Shown: positions 34,052-43,439 of the stretch, in pieces
Position numbering within the stretch: position 1 is the first letter of the stretch
Layout of the letters: each line of letters starts with the position of its first letter
Assembly (NCBI RefSeq): GCF_028561565.1
Contig: NZ_JAQQTE010000001.1
Span: 62,001-126,000 of the forward strand
Origin: Gilvibacter sediminis
GTDB taxonomy: Bacteria > Bacteroidota > Bacteroidia > Flavobacteriales > Flavobacteriaceae
Direction: 5' to 3'
DNA: 64,000 bases
Translations under genes and position numbers: made by a program
The notes under the pieces: generated by a model
Told to the model about the DNA's origin: nothing
The model's input: the letters and a program-made list of their open reading frames with translations, nothing else
Databases searched by the model: none

Positions 34052-36709
34052 TTAAAGTACAAAGCGGTAGGTCGCTTTGATCAAAAAGGTGTTCTGCGGT
34101 CTCTGTTGCAGCAGTTGATTGTCAATAATGGTATTGAAATCATTGCTCGGATCACCCAAGCCCGTTATCCCTTGTGACCAGACTAAAAAGATCTCAGAGC
34201 CCGGAATATACTCCCAACGCAATACCAGGTTAGATCTAAACTGTACAAAGGCAAAGTCGGGATCGCCAAAGGCGTAATCTGTAGTGCCGTCTCGGTCCTC
34301 ATCCACAGAATACAAGCCATCAGCAAAGGAGATCTGCTGCTCGTCAAACCAAGTCACTCGCTGGCTGAGTTCTTCTGCAGTAGCATCGTTTACATAGTTA
34401 AAATTCGTAAAGCTCGCTTTGAATATAAACGGCTGTCCGTAGTACTGTATCGTCAAGTTTGGATTGATGTTGTAATTCACTCTTAAGGTTGTGCTCAAAG
34501 ACTCATTATCAATCTCTCCAAGAATATAACGCGGCGTTTCACCAAAGGATGTTTGGGTTACGTATTGCGTTTTATTCGGATTCTGCTCGTACTCCACATT
34601 CAAAGACGCGCTGAGCGAGTTAATGGGCTGATAGCGCAAGCGCAAAACGTATCTTCTAAACTGGAAATCCAGATTGTCTGCATCAGAATGCACATAACCT
34701 AAGGTTCCGCTGAGTCGTTTACGCTGATCGGTTCCGGAGAAAACAAAGAAGAAGTTCTCATCAGAAAAACGCCAGCGTGGACCTCCACGTAAAAAGGTAT
34801 TCGTGTAAATCCGCGGCTTGTGGGCAGCACCTATTTCTGTAAACCAGTTGTTCTTCCAGTTCACAAAACCGTTGATCTCGTATTGGATGCGGTTGTAATT
34901 CCCCTCAAAATCATAAGAAGTGAATTGATTGACTCCCACATTCGCTTCGCGAAACCAAGAGGTAGGTCGGTTCCAAAAGCGGCGAACGTTCGCGTATTGG
35001 CGAATATCATCTGCTTGCCGCAAAAACCCAATGTCATTCAGCTCCAGTTCCGGGGAGCGGAAGTTTCCACCAAAATTATAACGCCAGTCCCCACTTTGAC
35101 GCCCAATCTCAAATCGACCTGAAGTTCCACTCAGGCTGGTTCTCGTGGTATCCACCGCCACGTGCCCTGCATCTACACGTTGAAAAAGGTGGGTCAAGGA
35201 GCGCTGGGTTCTGGTTATGGCTTCTTTGCTTCCACGCACCGTACTCATCACGGCGCTTCCTTCTACATAATACTTTCTGTCCTTCCAATTGTGCTTAAAA
35301 TCCAAGCCGCCTGAATAGGCATGAGAATGCAGGAAATTCAATCGGTCTTCCATATTGCGATGCGTCGCAGTAAAGATTCCACCGATATACGAGTTACGAT
35401 CATTAAAGTCCTTCTGTACGCGACCTACAAAATAATTGGTCAAAGGTTCCACGACCTCTTCCCGCTCCTCTCCAAGCTCGTCAATACTGGCCAAAACGTC
35501 CTCATCATCTGTTAAGGTGATCTCTGCCACCGAGCGAGCAGTTACACTTTCCAAAACTCCAATAGCCCAACCGTCTTTGGTCTTCCCACTGAACTTGGCA
35601 GCACCTAGAATGGTTGAATTGATCGGCACATCGGCAAATTCTCCTCTGGAGGCTCTCGCAGTTGTTCCACCCTGCGGGCTGCGCCCAATTCGGCGGGAGA
35701 AAAACACATTGTCTGCTCCACCACCCAATCTAAAATCAAAGACGTTCTTGTTCTCTACAAAGAAAGGTCTGCGCTCTTGAAAGAAGATCTCAAATCCATC
35801 TAGGGCAATAGCCCCAGGATCTGCGTCTACTTGACCGAAGTCTGGATTGATGGTAAGGTCTAAGGTAAGATCATTGGTCACCCCGATCTTGGCATCCAAT
35901 CCCCCGGTAAACTTGGTGTCTTGACCATCTCTAAATGGGTTTCCTTGCACGGGCTCATAGGTATCTAACTGTGCAAGCGTATAAGGTTGTATTTCTAATT
36001 GTTTCTGCGGAGTGAGTCCGATAAGGCCTCGTAACTCTCCAAACTCACTCACCCAGCCGGGCGGGTTTGCCGGTAGTGGCTGCCATAGGGAACGCTCTTC
36101 ATTATTAAAATAGCGACGCGTAGATTGAAGGCCCCATACCTGTTCATAATCGTTTCCAAAGCGAAGCTGACTCAGCGGGATGCGGATCTCTGCCGTCCAC
36201 CCTTCATCATCAACATTAACATCGGTATACCAAATAGGGTTCCAACTGTCGTCAAAATTACCATTCTCTGAAATGAACTCATCCCCTTTCACGCCACTGG
36301 CAGAAATGGTAAAACTGAATCCGGAGCGATCATCTCCAAAACTGTCTAAATTGATCTCCACCCAATCTCCTGGGAAGTCGTCACGACGTCCCATTCGACG
36401 CTCAATGGTAGCAGGATCTTCTTGATAACACTTAAAGGCTACATATAAGTTCTTCTGATCGTAAATGATCTTCATCTTGGTTTGCTCGGTAGGCGGTGTG
36501 CCTACATCCGGTTGGAATTCCACATAATCTGTAGTCCACTCTACCAGATCCCAAGCCAGATCATCTATCAGTCCGTCAATTTTGGGAGCGGCGGTATCTC
36601 CAATGGAAGTAGTCGTGTAGGAGCGTTTTGGATAAGTAGTGTCCTGCGCAAAAAGAGCGCTTACAGCCAATAGAGAAAGGGCTGCGGTTAGTGAAAGGGT
36701 ACGCAACAT
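34052..36709 (-). CDS. DUF5916 outer-membrane protein with CBM9-like N-terminal domain
   Basis: An 885-aa exported protein (signal peptide to about Ala21). Residues about 35-215 form a carbohydrate-binding family 9-like sandwich (PKIDGLIDDLAWDLVEW is the typical opening). The rest is the DUF5916 region, a predicted outer-membrane beta barrel with an aromatic C-terminal strand (TYRFVL). The segment FEIFFQERRPFFVENKNVFDF is characteristic of the family. Function is unknown; such genes are often abundant in marine Bacteroidetes. Confidence 0.8.
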   Translation of the reverse strand: MLRTLSLTAALSLLAVSALFAQDTTYPKRSYTTTSIGDTAAPKIDGLIDDLAWDLVEWTTDYVEFQPDVGTPPTEQTKMKIIYDQKNLYVAFKCYQEDPATIERRMGRRDDFPGDWVEINLDSFGDDRSGFSFTISASGVKGDEFISENGNFDDSWNPIWYTDVNVDDEGWTAEIRIPLSQLRFGNDYEQVWGLQSTRRYFNNEERSLWQPLPANPPGWVSEFGELRGLIGLTPQKQLEIQPYTLAQLDTYEPVQGNPFRDGQDTKFTGGLDAKIGVTNDLTLDLTINPDFGQVDADPGAIALDGFEIFFQERRPFFVENKNVFDFRLGGGADNVFFSRRIGRSPQGGTTARASRGEFADVPINSTILGAAKFSGKTKDGWAIGVLESVTARSVAEITLTDDEDVLASIDELGEEREEVVEPLTNYFVGRVQKDFNDRNSYIGGIFTATHRNMEDRLNFLHSHAYSGGLDFKHNWKDRKYYVEGSAVMSTVRGSKEAITRTQRSLTHLFQRVDAGHVAVDTTRTSLSGTSGRFEIGRQSGDWRYNFGGNFRSPELELNDIGFLRQADDIRQYANVRRFWNRPTSWFREANVGVNQFTSYDFEGNYNRIQYEINGFVNWKNNWFTEIGAAHKPRIYTNTFLRGGPRWRFSDENFFFVFSGTDQRKRLSGTLGYVHSDADNLDFQFRRYVLRLRYQPINSLSASLNVEYEQNPNKTQYVTQTSFGETPRYILGEIDNESLSTTLRVNYNINPNLTIQYYGQPFIFKASFTNFNYVNDATAEELSQRVTWFDEQQISFADGLYSVDEDRDGTTDYAFGDPDFAFVQFRSNLVLRWEYIPGSEIFLVWSQGITGLGDPSNDFNTIIDNQLLQQRPQNTFLIKATYRFVL

Positions 36710-36859
36710 TGTTAGTTAGTTTGACTAAAGGACATCCAATAGTCAGGAACGTGACAGTTTTTAAGATTTTTTTAATAGAAGTTTAACGATTCGACCTGTT
36801 TTTCGACCTCGCTACGCAACCATTTGGGAGGTGCTGTACAATATAAGTAAACACACCCT

Positions 36860-38293
36860 ATGAAAAAATACACTTCATTAAAGCTTAAATATTTTCCAAC
36901 TTTTTTAATTCTGATCGCCTTCAGCGTAATGACTTCTTGTTCGGATAACGATGATGTGCTACCGGATGATCCTCAAAATGAACAAACCGAAGATGACGAC
37001 CCAGAAGCGGTTTCCTGTATTGAGTTTCAAGTAGCCATAGGTGGGAATGACGCAGACATAGTAAATCAAACAATAACCACCTCAGACGGTAATTATTTGC
37101 TAATTGGTGCTTCTAAATCAAACATTTCGGGAGACAAATCAGAAGCCTCTCGCGGCGACCTAGATTTCTGGGTCGTAAAAATGAATGGGAATGGCGACGT
37201 ATTGTGGGACAAGACCATTGGTGGGGATGCTGCTGATGTTGCCTACGCAGGATTAGAAACTCCAGACGGCGGTTTTTTAATTGGCGGTTACTCCCGTTCG
37301 GGAACCTCGGGTGATAAAGCTGAGCCCAATCTCGGTGAGCCAGACCTTTGGTTAGTGAAATTGAGCAGCAGCGGTAGTTTGGAATGGGAAGAAGCCTATG
37401 GCGGCAGTGGTTATGAAGAAATTCGAGCCCTGGGATTGGCTGCCGATGGAAACTATATCATCGGATCCTCATCAAACTCTCCTGCGTCATCGGATAAAGC
37501 AGAAGACTCCCTTGGAGATATTGAATCTCTAGACTTTTGGCTCTTAAAGGTAGACACCGATGGCAACATTCTTTGGGAGAACACCATTGGCGCCAATAAG
37601 ACGGATCGTCTGTACGATATGGCTGTAACTGCAGAGAACGAAATTTTGATGGTAGGCAGTTCCATCTCTGATGCTGGTTTTGATAAAACAGAACCTTCAC
37701 AAGGAGTCTCTGATTATTGGATCGTCAAAGCTGCTGCCAACGGTACACCCATCTGGGATGAAACCTTCGGAGGTACAGAGAATGAATTGGTCAGCCGTCT
37801 TTTGTTGCTTGCTGACGGGAGCTTTGTGGTTAGCGGCAGTACCTTCTCCAATACCTCTGGAGACATTACCCAAGACAACAACGGGGAAATAGATTATTTC
37901 GCTGCAGCCTTCTCTTCTAGCGGAAGCCCGCTTTGGCAGAATACACTCGGGACGGAATTCTCCGATCAAACTTTGACGGTGAATCAATTGAGCGATGGAA
38001 GTTTCATTCTAGGAGGATACTCTTCTGCTGGGATCTCTGGAGATAAAACCCAAGAGAATCAAGGGTTCTTTGATATCTGGCTTACAGCCTTGGACGCTAA
38101 TGGCGAATTGATTAACGAATTAAGCCTCGGAGCTCTTGGTAATGATTACGTGAGTGACATTGTGCCCACTGCAGATGGCAGCTTCTTGGTAATTGGTCAT
38201 TCTACGGGCGACATTAGCGGAGATAAAACCGTCGCCAACCTTGGCGCAGAAGACTTTTGGATACTTAAACTAGGCTGCTTAGACGCAGACTAG
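36860..38293 (+). CDS. Seven-repeat beta-propeller-like lipoprotein
   Basis: A 477-aa lipoprotein (hydrophobic signal, lipobox MTSC with Cys27, then an acidic linker). The body consists of seven tandem repeats of about 60 residues with the pattern G-G-x-x-x-D ... D-G-x-x-x-x-G-x-S-x-S ... S-G-D-K ... G ... D-x-W-x-x-K-x-x-x-x-G-x-x-x-W, consistent with a seven-bladed propeller. The same repeat occurs seven times in the protein at 54231-55823, which differs in using a type IX sorting domain. Function unknown; surface-exposed binding or scaffold role is an inference. Confidence 0.75.
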   Translation: MKKYTSLKLKYFPTFLILIAFSVMTSCSDNDDVLPDDPQNEQTEDDDPEAVSCIEFQVAIGGNDADIVNQTITTSDGNYLLIGASKSNISGDKSEASRGDLDFWVVKMNGNGDVLWDKTIGGDAADVAYAGLETPDGGFLIGGYSRSGTSGDKAEPNLGEPDLWLVKLSSSGSLEWEEAYGGSGYEEIRALGLAADGNYIIGSSSNSPASSDKAEDSLGDIESLDFWLLKVDTDGNILWENTIGANKTDRLYDMAVTAENEILMVGSSISDAGFDKTEPSQGVSDYWIVKAAANGTPIWDETFGGTENELVSRLLLLADGSFVVSGSTFSNTSGDITQDNNGEIDYFAAAFSSSGSPLWQNTLGTEFSDQTLTVNQLSDGSFILGGYSSAGISGDKTQENQGFFDIWLTALDANGELINELSLGALGNDYVSDIVPTADGSFLVIGHSTGDISGDKTVANLGAEDFWILKLGCLDAD

Positions 38294-38316
38294 ACGTCAT
38301 ACCATCGGCGTAAAGC

Positions 38317-38353
38317 AAAGCGATTTATTCCTCCGGGATTGAATCGCTTTTTT
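38317..38353 (+). terminator. Terminator of the propeller lipoprotein gene
   Basis: AAAGCGATT / AATCGCTTT stem followed by TTT, 24 nt after the stop codon. Confidence 0.75.
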
Positions 38354-38427
38354 GCTGGAGTTCTAAATCAAAAAATAGAATCTCTAGTGGTGAGTTCTAT
38401 CCGCAGTTCAAAATTAGCCTTGCCGCC

Positions 38428-38457
38428 TTGTTATTCAAATAAATAATAGTACATTTG
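38428..38457 (+). promoter_or_regulatory. Promoter of rplM-rpsI
   Basis: TTG at 38428-38430 and TACATTTG at 38450-38457 with a 19-bp spacer, matching the Bacteroidetes consensus exactly. Confidence 0.8.
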
Positions 38458-38507
38458 CACCCCGATTTTGTCCAAATAAGGAATGTTTAATACAAAAAAT
38501 TAAAAGG

Positions 38508-38951
38508 GTGGATACATTAAGTTATAAAACAGCATCTGCAAACAAAAGCACTGTAAAAAAAGAGTGGTTGCACGTTGATGCTGAAGGACAGACGTTAGGT
38601 CGTTTGGCTTCTGAAGTTGCAAAATTGCTACGAGGAAAGCACAAGCCTAGCTACACCCCTCACGTGGATTGTGGTGACAACGTGATCATCACCAACGCAG
38701 AAAAGGTAGTACTTACTGGAAACAAATGGGCCGATAAAACGTATATCCGTCATACGGGTTATCCAGGTGGACAGCGTTCACTAACTGCTCAAGAGTTGAA
38801 AGAAAAGAATCCTGCAGGTGTTGTTGAGAAAGCTGTAAAAGGCATGCTCCCAAAAAATAAATTAGGTGCTCAATTATTTAGAAACCTAAAAGTTTACGCA
38901 GGAGCTGAACACGGACAGGAAGCACAAAAACCAAAAACAATTAATCTTTAA
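38508..38951 (+). CDS. rplM: 50S ribosomal protein L13
   Basis: A 147-aa L13 with the family core [48 protein letters not shown] and [14 protein letters not shown]. Translation begins at a GTG at 38508; the encoded N-terminus ([13 protein letters not shown]) is the standard one in Bacteroidetes, so the start is not in doubt. Followed after 9 nt by rpsI in the conserved rplM-rpsI order. Confidence 0.98.
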   Translation: MDTLSYKTASANKSTVKKEWLHVDAEGQTLGRLASEVAKLLRGKHKPSYTPHVDCGDNVIITNAEKVVLTGNKWADKTYIRHTGYPGGQRSLTAQELKEKNPAGVVEKAVKGMLPKNKLGAQLFRNLKVYAGAEHGQEAQKPKTINL

Positions 38952-38960
38952 CGAAAAGTA

Positions 38961-39341
38961 ATGGAAGTTATTCACAAGATTGGTAGAAGAAAGACTGCCG
39001 TTGCTCGCGTTTATGTTTCTCAAGGAAAAGGAAACATCACTGTAAACAAGCGTTCATTGAATGAATACTTTACTACAGACGCACTACGTTACAAAGTGAA
39101 CCAACCGTTCATGTTAACTGACAACGAAGGAAGCTACGATGTTAACGTATACGGAGGTGGAATCACCGGACAAGCAGAAGCTGTTCGTTTGGCGATCTCA
39201 AGAGCTTTGTGCGAAGTGAACGAGGAGTACCGTGCAAATCTGAAACCAGAAGGCTTGTTGACTAGAGATCCAAGAATGGTAGAGCGCAAGAAATTCGGAC
39301 AGAAGAAAGCGCGTAAGAAATTCCAGTTCTCTAAACGTTAA
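38961..39341 (+). CDS. rpsI: 30S ribosomal protein S9
   Basis: A 126-aa S9 with the conserved start [32 protein letters not shown], and the basic C-terminal tail ending RKKFQFSKR that reaches the P site. Cotranscribed with rplM. Confidence 0.98.
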   Translation: MEVIHKIGRRKTAVARVYVSQGKGNITVNKRSLNEYFTTDALRYKVNQPFMLTDNEGSYDVNVYGGGITGQAEAVRLAISRALCEVNEEYRANLKPEGLLTRDPRMVERKKFGQKKARKKFQFSKR

Positions 39342-39347
39342 TTGGCC

Positions 39348-39485
39348 GCACTTGCCGCTTGAGGCAAGTGCCATCCGTTCATTTATTATTGAAACAGCTG
39401 TTATTTCTGCCTAAGGGCAGGAAGTTAGTTTAGCATCTAAACCACCCCAAAGGGTGCGTTGCTATCTAGACAGAACGTAAACTAA
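39348..39485 (+). promoter_or_regulatory. Structured leader upstream of rpsB
   Basis: Four consecutive hairpins fill the rpsI-rpsB gap: GCACTTGCC/GGCAAGTGC (39348-39371), TTTCTGCC/GGCAGGAA (39404-39423), GTTTA/TAAAC (39428-39442) and CACCC/GGGTG (39443-39456). The first may be the 3' end of the rplM-rpsI transcript, although it lacks a T run. The other three form a compact structured region before the rpsB start and could be an autoregulatory S2 binding site. Confidence 0.5.
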
Positions 39486-39491
39486 AACAAA

Positions 39492-40286
39492 ATGGCAAAG
39501 AAAATCGAAGTAAAAGAATTACTCGACGCCGGGGTGCACTTTGGGCACCTCACCCGTAAATGGAATCCAAACATGGCTCCTTATATCTATATGGAGCGCA
39601 ACGGAATCCACATCATCAACCTTTACAAGACTGCTGCAAAAATTGACGAAGCTAACGAGGCGCTTAAAAAGATCGCCGCTAGCGGACGCAAGATTTTGTT
39701 CGTAGCTACTAAGAAGCAAGCGAAAGATATCGTTGCTGACAAAGCGAGCAAAGCAAACATGCCTTACATCACTGAGCGTTGGCCAGGTGGTATGTTGACC
39801 AACTTCGTAACTATCCGTAAGGCAGTTAAGAAGATGTCATCTATTGATCGTATGAAGCAAGACGGTACTTTTGACTCTCTTTCTAAGAAAGAAAAGCTTC
39901 AAGTAAACCGTCTACGTGCTAAGTTAGAAAAGAACTTAGGTTCTATCTCTGACATGAGCCGTTTGCCAGGTGCATTGTTCATCGTGGATACGACTCGTGA
40001 GCACATCGCCGTAAAAGAGGCACAAAAATTGAACATCCCGATTTTCGCTATGGTTGATACCAACAGTGATCCTCGTGAAGTTGATTACGTAATTCCATCT
40101 AATGACGATGCTTCTAAGAGTATCGAAAAGATCGTTGCTCAGGTTTCTGACGCGATCATTGAAGGATTGGAAGAGCGTAAAGCCTCTAAAGAAGGAGAAG
40201 CTAAAGCAGCTCCAAAGGCTGAAGCAGCTCCGAAAGCAGCACCAGCTCCAAAAGCTGAGCCAGCTGCAAAACAAGAAGAAGAATAA
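39492..40286 (+). CDS. rpsB: 30S ribosomal protein S2
   Basis: A 264-aa S2 with KELLDAGVHFGHLTRKWNP, PYIYMERNGIHIINL, ERWPGGMLTNF and the conserved FIVDTTREHIAVKEA region. The last 40 residues are a low-complexity Ala/Lys/Pro/Glu tail (KAAPKAEAAPKAAPAPKAEP), beyond the E. coli length and common in Bacteroidetes. In operon with tsf. Confidence 0.98.
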   Translation: MAKKIEVKELLDAGVHFGHLTRKWNPNMAPYIYMERNGIHIINLYKTAAKIDEANEALKKIAASGRKILFVATKKQAKDIVADKASKANMPYITERWPGGMLTNFVTIRKAVKKMSSIDRMKQDGTFDSLSKKEKLQVNRLRAKLEKNLGSISDMSRLPGALFIVDTTREHIAVKEAQKLNIPIFAMVDTNSDPREVDYVIPSNDDASKSIEKIVAQVSDAIIEGLEERKASKEGEAKAAPKAEAAPKAAPAPKAEPAAKQEEE

Positions 40287-40339
40287 ATGTATTCGAGCGG
40301 AATTCCGCTTGAGTTTTTCAACACTTAAAACACAAAAAA

Positions 40340-41161
40340 ATGGCAAATATCACAGCCGCAGATGTAAACAAATTGCGTAAAGCAACTGGAGCGGGGATGA
40401 TGGATTGTAAAAAAGCTTTGGTTGAGGCCGATGGTGACTTCGACAAGGCGATTGAGATCCTTCGTAAAAAAGGTCAGAAAGTAGCTGCAAAGCGTGCTGA
40501 TCGTGACTCTAGCGAAGGAGCTGTTATTGCAAAGGTAAACGATGGTGCTTCTAAAGGAGTGATCGTTTCTTTGAACTGTGAAACTGACTTCGTAGCGAAG
40601 AACGATTCTTTCGTTTCTTTGGCTCATGACCTAGCTGAATTGGCTTTGGCAAGCAGCTCTAAAGAAGAGTTCTTGGCTGCAGATTTTAACGGTATCTCTG
40701 TTCAAGACAAATTGACTGAGCAAACTGGAGTTATCGGTGAGAAGATCGAGATCGGTGATTTCCGTGTATTGGAAGCTCCTTTTGTAGGTTCTTACATCCA
40801 TGCAGGGAACAAGATCGCTGTTCTTACAGGTCTTTCTGCTGATGTTGACGGTGCTGATGTTGTAGCAAAAGATGTTGCAATGCAGGCCGCTGCAATGAAC
40901 CCTGTTGCTCTAGACGAGTCTGGAGTTGATCAGGCAACCATTGAAAAGGAAATCGAGATCGCTAAAGATCAATTGCGTCAAGAAGGAAAGCCAGAAGAGA
41001 TGTTAGACAACATCGCTAAAGGAAAACTAAAGCGTTTCTTTAAAGACAACACTTTGGTTAACCAAGCTTTCATCAAAGACAACAAACAAAGCGTTAGCCA
41101 GTACGTTAAGACTATTGGTGATGTGAATGTTGTTTCTTTTGAGCGCGTTGCTCTTGCATAA
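40340..41161 (+). CDS. tsf: Elongation factor Ts
   Basis: A 273-aa EF-Ts, the nucleotide exchange factor for EF-Tu. The N-terminal UBA-like segment VNKLRKATGAGMMDCKKAL and the core motif SLNCETDFVAKND, which displaces GDP, are intact, as are HIAA-type residues in MQAAAMNP. Follows rpsB in the usual order and ends in a strong terminator. Confidence 0.98.
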   Translation: MANITAADVNKLRKATGAGMMDCKKALVEADGDFDKAIEILRKKGQKVAAKRADRDSSEGAVIAKVNDGASKGVIVSLNCETDFVAKNDSFVSLAHDLAELALASSSKEEFLAADFNGISVQDKLTEQTGVIGEKIEIGDFRVLEAPFVGSYIHAGNKIAVLTGLSADVDGADVVAKDVAMQAAAMNPVALDESGVDQATIEKEIEIAKDQLRQEGKPEEMLDNIAKGKLKRFFKDNTLVNQAFIKDNKQSVSQYVKTIGDVNVVSFERVALA

Positions 41162-41182
41162 GCATTCAACGATATAAAATAA

Positions 41183-41213
41183 AAAACCCGCTTCATTAGA
41201 AGCGGGTTTTTTT
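41183..41213 (+). terminator. Terminator of rpsB-tsf
   Basis: AAAACCCGCTTC / GAAGCGGGTTTT stem with a short loop and a T run. It can serve both strands and also ends the convergent spondin-domain gene. Confidence 0.92.
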
Positions 41214-41233
41214 ATGGTCTTTTTTTTGGGTGC

Positions 41234-41941
41234 TTACAAATCAGTACGCGTAATGGTGATTGATCCGATAGCTGGCGTCAATCCTCCAGAGGTTCCAATT
41301 GGAGGCGTATTCACAACAGTAATATTGCCTTGTGGACTCGTTGGATTGTCTGCAGCGTTGTAAGTGTCTCCGCTGTCGGTTCCAGCGTCAAGCACAGAAA
41401 GTGTCAAGGTCTCCTCGCTCACCAAAGCATCGCTTGGCAAAACAATAGAGAAACCGTCAACTCCTGCAAACCAGTCCGGACTCGGCGTCAAGGAAACCAC
41501 AAAACTAATCGAAGTCTTTTCAGGATCTACTGTTACGTTTACAGATTGTGCTGCTGTTGGTCCTGCTCCAGCAGCAGAAGAAGTCACGAAGAAATCCACG
41601 CTGTCTTCAGAACCTGAACTGGTCAATTCCGTGGCCAAAGCACTACTGTCTCCAGTCTCCGCAAATACCTGCAATCCGGCACTTGCTTGTTGACCCAACC
41701 TGAAAACATTGTTACCCGGTGCGTGAACCGCTACCAAAATATTAGAGAATGCAGCATTAGCTGGATAATCTGTTGGGAACTGATCTTCAGTCCAATTCGG
41801 GTTAAAGGTGACGCGGTAAGTGGCAGTTACCGGATTGTCCCCTTCTCCTCCGCCATCGTCAGTGTTGTTGTTGTCGTCGTCGCTCGAGCAGCCTGTAAAA
41901 ACTAGAGCTGCTAATAGAGCTAGAGATAGAAACTTTTGCAT
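41234..41941 (-). CDS. Spondin_N-domain lipoprotein
   Basis: A 235-aa lipoprotein: signal peptide with lipobox FTGC (Cys18) followed by an Asp/Asn/Gly-rich linker (about 19-37) and a Spondin_N domain (about 40-235). Family landmarks are YRVTFNPNWTEDQFP, NAAFSNILVAVH, LGQQASAGLQVFAETG and the strongly conserved LTPSPDWFAGVDGFSI. In animals this domain binds extracellular matrix; in bacteria its role is unknown. The acidic linker after the lipid Cys suits export to the cell surface. A TATCTTTA element on the minus strand (41955-41962) is a likely promoter. Confidence 0.85.
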   Translation of the reverse strand: MQKFLSLALLAALVFTGCSSDDDNNNTDDGGGEGDNPVTATYRVTFNPNWTEDQFPTDYPANAAFSNILVAVHAPGNNVFRLGQQASAGLQVFAETGDSSALATELTSSGSEDSVDFFVTSSAAGAGPTAAQSVNVTVDPEKTSISFVVSLTPSPDWFAGVDGFSIVLPSDALVSEETLTLSVLDAGTDSGDTYNAADNPTSPQGNITVVNTPPIGTSGGLTPAIGSITITRTDL

Positions 41942-42057
41942 AATTAATTTTTTCTAAAGATAGTATTATTTGATTTGATGAATTTAATCTCCCGATTTTT
42001 TTCATCGGAGGTCAAGTATACGAACGTTCAACAAAATAAAAAATTACTTTTTCTGAC

Positions 42058-42065
42058 TATATTTG
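42058..42065 (+). promoter_or_regulatory. -7 element of pyrH
   Basis: TATATTTG, an exact TAnnTTTG match, 19 bp before the pyrH ATG. Confidence 0.6.
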
Positions 42066-42084
42066 CACAAACCCGCGCTAAGGC

Positions 42085-42792
42085 ATGAAATACAACAGAA
42101 TTTTACTCAAATTATCCGGAGAAGCCCTTATGGGAAATCGCCAATATGGTATCGATCCAGAGCGTTTAGACGACTACGCCAGAGAGATCAAAAAAATAAC
42201 GGATTTAGGGGTACAAGTAGCTATCGTGATTGGTGGCGGAAACATCTTTAGAGGTGTTGCGGGAGCTTCCCGAGGCATGGATCGTGTTCAAGGTGACCAT
42301 ATGGGTATGCTGGCCACAGTGATCAATGGTTTGGCGCTACAAAGTGCTCTAGAAGACAATAAAGTTCCGACGCGTTTACAAAGTGCGATAAAAATAAATG
42401 AGGTGGCCGAACCGTTTATTCGTAGAAAGGCGATCCGTCATTTGGAAAAAGGACGTGTAGTAATTTTTGGTGGAGGGACCGGAAACCCTTACTTCACCAC
42501 AGATTCAGCGGCCGTTTTACGAGCTATTGAAATCGGAGCCGATGTGATCTTAAAAGGAACACGTGTGGATGGAATTTACACCAGTGATCCAGAAAAAGAC
42601 TCCGACGCCACAAAATTTGACTATATTTCCTTTGACGATGTTATTAAGAAGGGCCTAAAGGTTATGGACACCACTGCTTTTACTTTGAGTCAGGAAAACG
42701 AGCTTCCAATCATTGTATTTGATATGAATACACAAGGGAATCTCTACAAAGTGATCAGCGGTGAAAAGATCGGAACTAAGGTGAATATTTAA
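42085..42792 (+). CDS. pyrH: UMP kinase
   Basis: A 235-aa hexameric UMP kinase of the amino-acid kinase fold, converting UMP to UDP. Motifs: [56 protein letters not shown] and [10 protein letters not shown]. Upstream of frr in the widespread pyrH-frr order. Confidence 0.97.
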   Translation: MKYNRILLKLSGEALMGNRQYGIDPERLDDYAREIKKITDLGVQVAIVIGGGNIFRGVAGASRGMDRVQGDHMGMLATVINGLALQSALEDNKVPTRLQSAIKINEVAEPFIRRKAIRHLEKGRVVIFGGGTGNPYFTTDSAAVLRAIEIGADVILKGTRVDGIYTSDPEKDSDATKFDYISFDDVIKKGLKVMDTTAFTLSQENELPIIVFDMNTQGNLYKVISGEKIGTKVNI

Positions 42793-42826
42793 CGAATTTT
42801 TGGCCTGATATTTGACATCCCCAATA

Positions 42827-42834
42827 TAAATTTG
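42827..42834 (+). promoter_or_regulatory. Possible internal promoter at the frr start
   Basis: TAAATTTG lies only 5 bp before the frr ATG, so a transcript from it would begin at or near the start codon (leaderless). No well-spaced -33 is evident. Confidence 0.3.
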
Positions 42835-42839
42835 GTTTT

Positions 42840-43394
42840 ATGGACGAAGAAGTAGACTTTATTATTGACGCAGCCCGTGAAGGGATGCAGAACTCTATAG
42901 ATCACCTGAAAAAGAAGCTGATCAACATCCGCGCTGGAAAAGCCTCGCCGTCAATGGTGGGAAGCGTTATGGTTGAATACTACGGCACGCCTACTCCCTT
43001 GAGTCAGGTGGCTAACGTAAACACTCCAGATGGAATGACCATCTCTATTCAGCCTTGGGAGAAGTCTTTGATCCCTGAAATTGAAAAAGGGATCCAAATG
43101 GCCAACCTAGGTTTCAACCCGATGAACAACGGGGAAAGTGTGATCATCAATGTGCCGCCACTTACAGAGGAGCGCAGAAAGGAATTGGCCAAACAAGCCC
43201 GATCAGAAGCTGAAGAAGCTAAGATCGGTGTGCGTAACGATAGAAAATCAGCCAACAACGAACTTAAAGGATTAGACATCTCCGAAGATTTGAAAAAGAA
43301 TCTAGAGATCGATATTCAAGAAATGACCGATAAACACATTGCCTTGATTGACCAGATCCTCGATAAGAAGGAGCAGGAGATCATGACGGTGTAA
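42840..43394 (+). CDS. frr: Ribosome recycling factor
   Basis: A 184-aa RRF that splits post-termination ribosomes with EF-G. Conserved segments are LINIRAGKASPSMV, VEYYGTPTPLSQVANV, ISIQPWEKSLIPEIEKGI and IINVPPLTEERRKEL. Followed by a terminator. Confidence 0.97.
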   Translation: MDEEVDFIIDAAREGMQNSIDHLKKKLINIRAGKASPSMVGSVMVEYYGTPTPLSQVANVNTPDGMTISIQPWEKSLIPEIEKGIQMANLGFNPMNNGESVIINVPPLTEERRKELAKQARSEAEEAKIGVRNDRKSANNELKGLDISEDLKKNLEIDIQEMTDKHIALIDQILDKKEQEIMTV

Positions 43395-43409
43395 GCCCTC
43401 GTCAATATA

Positions 43410-43430
43410 GGCCCGCAAGGGCCTTTTTTA
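43410..43430 (+). terminator. Terminator of pyrH-frr
   Basis: GGCCC-GCAA-GGGCC, a 5-bp stem with a GCAA tetraloop, followed by six Ts. Confidence 0.85.
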
Positions 43431-43439
43431 GTACCTCAT

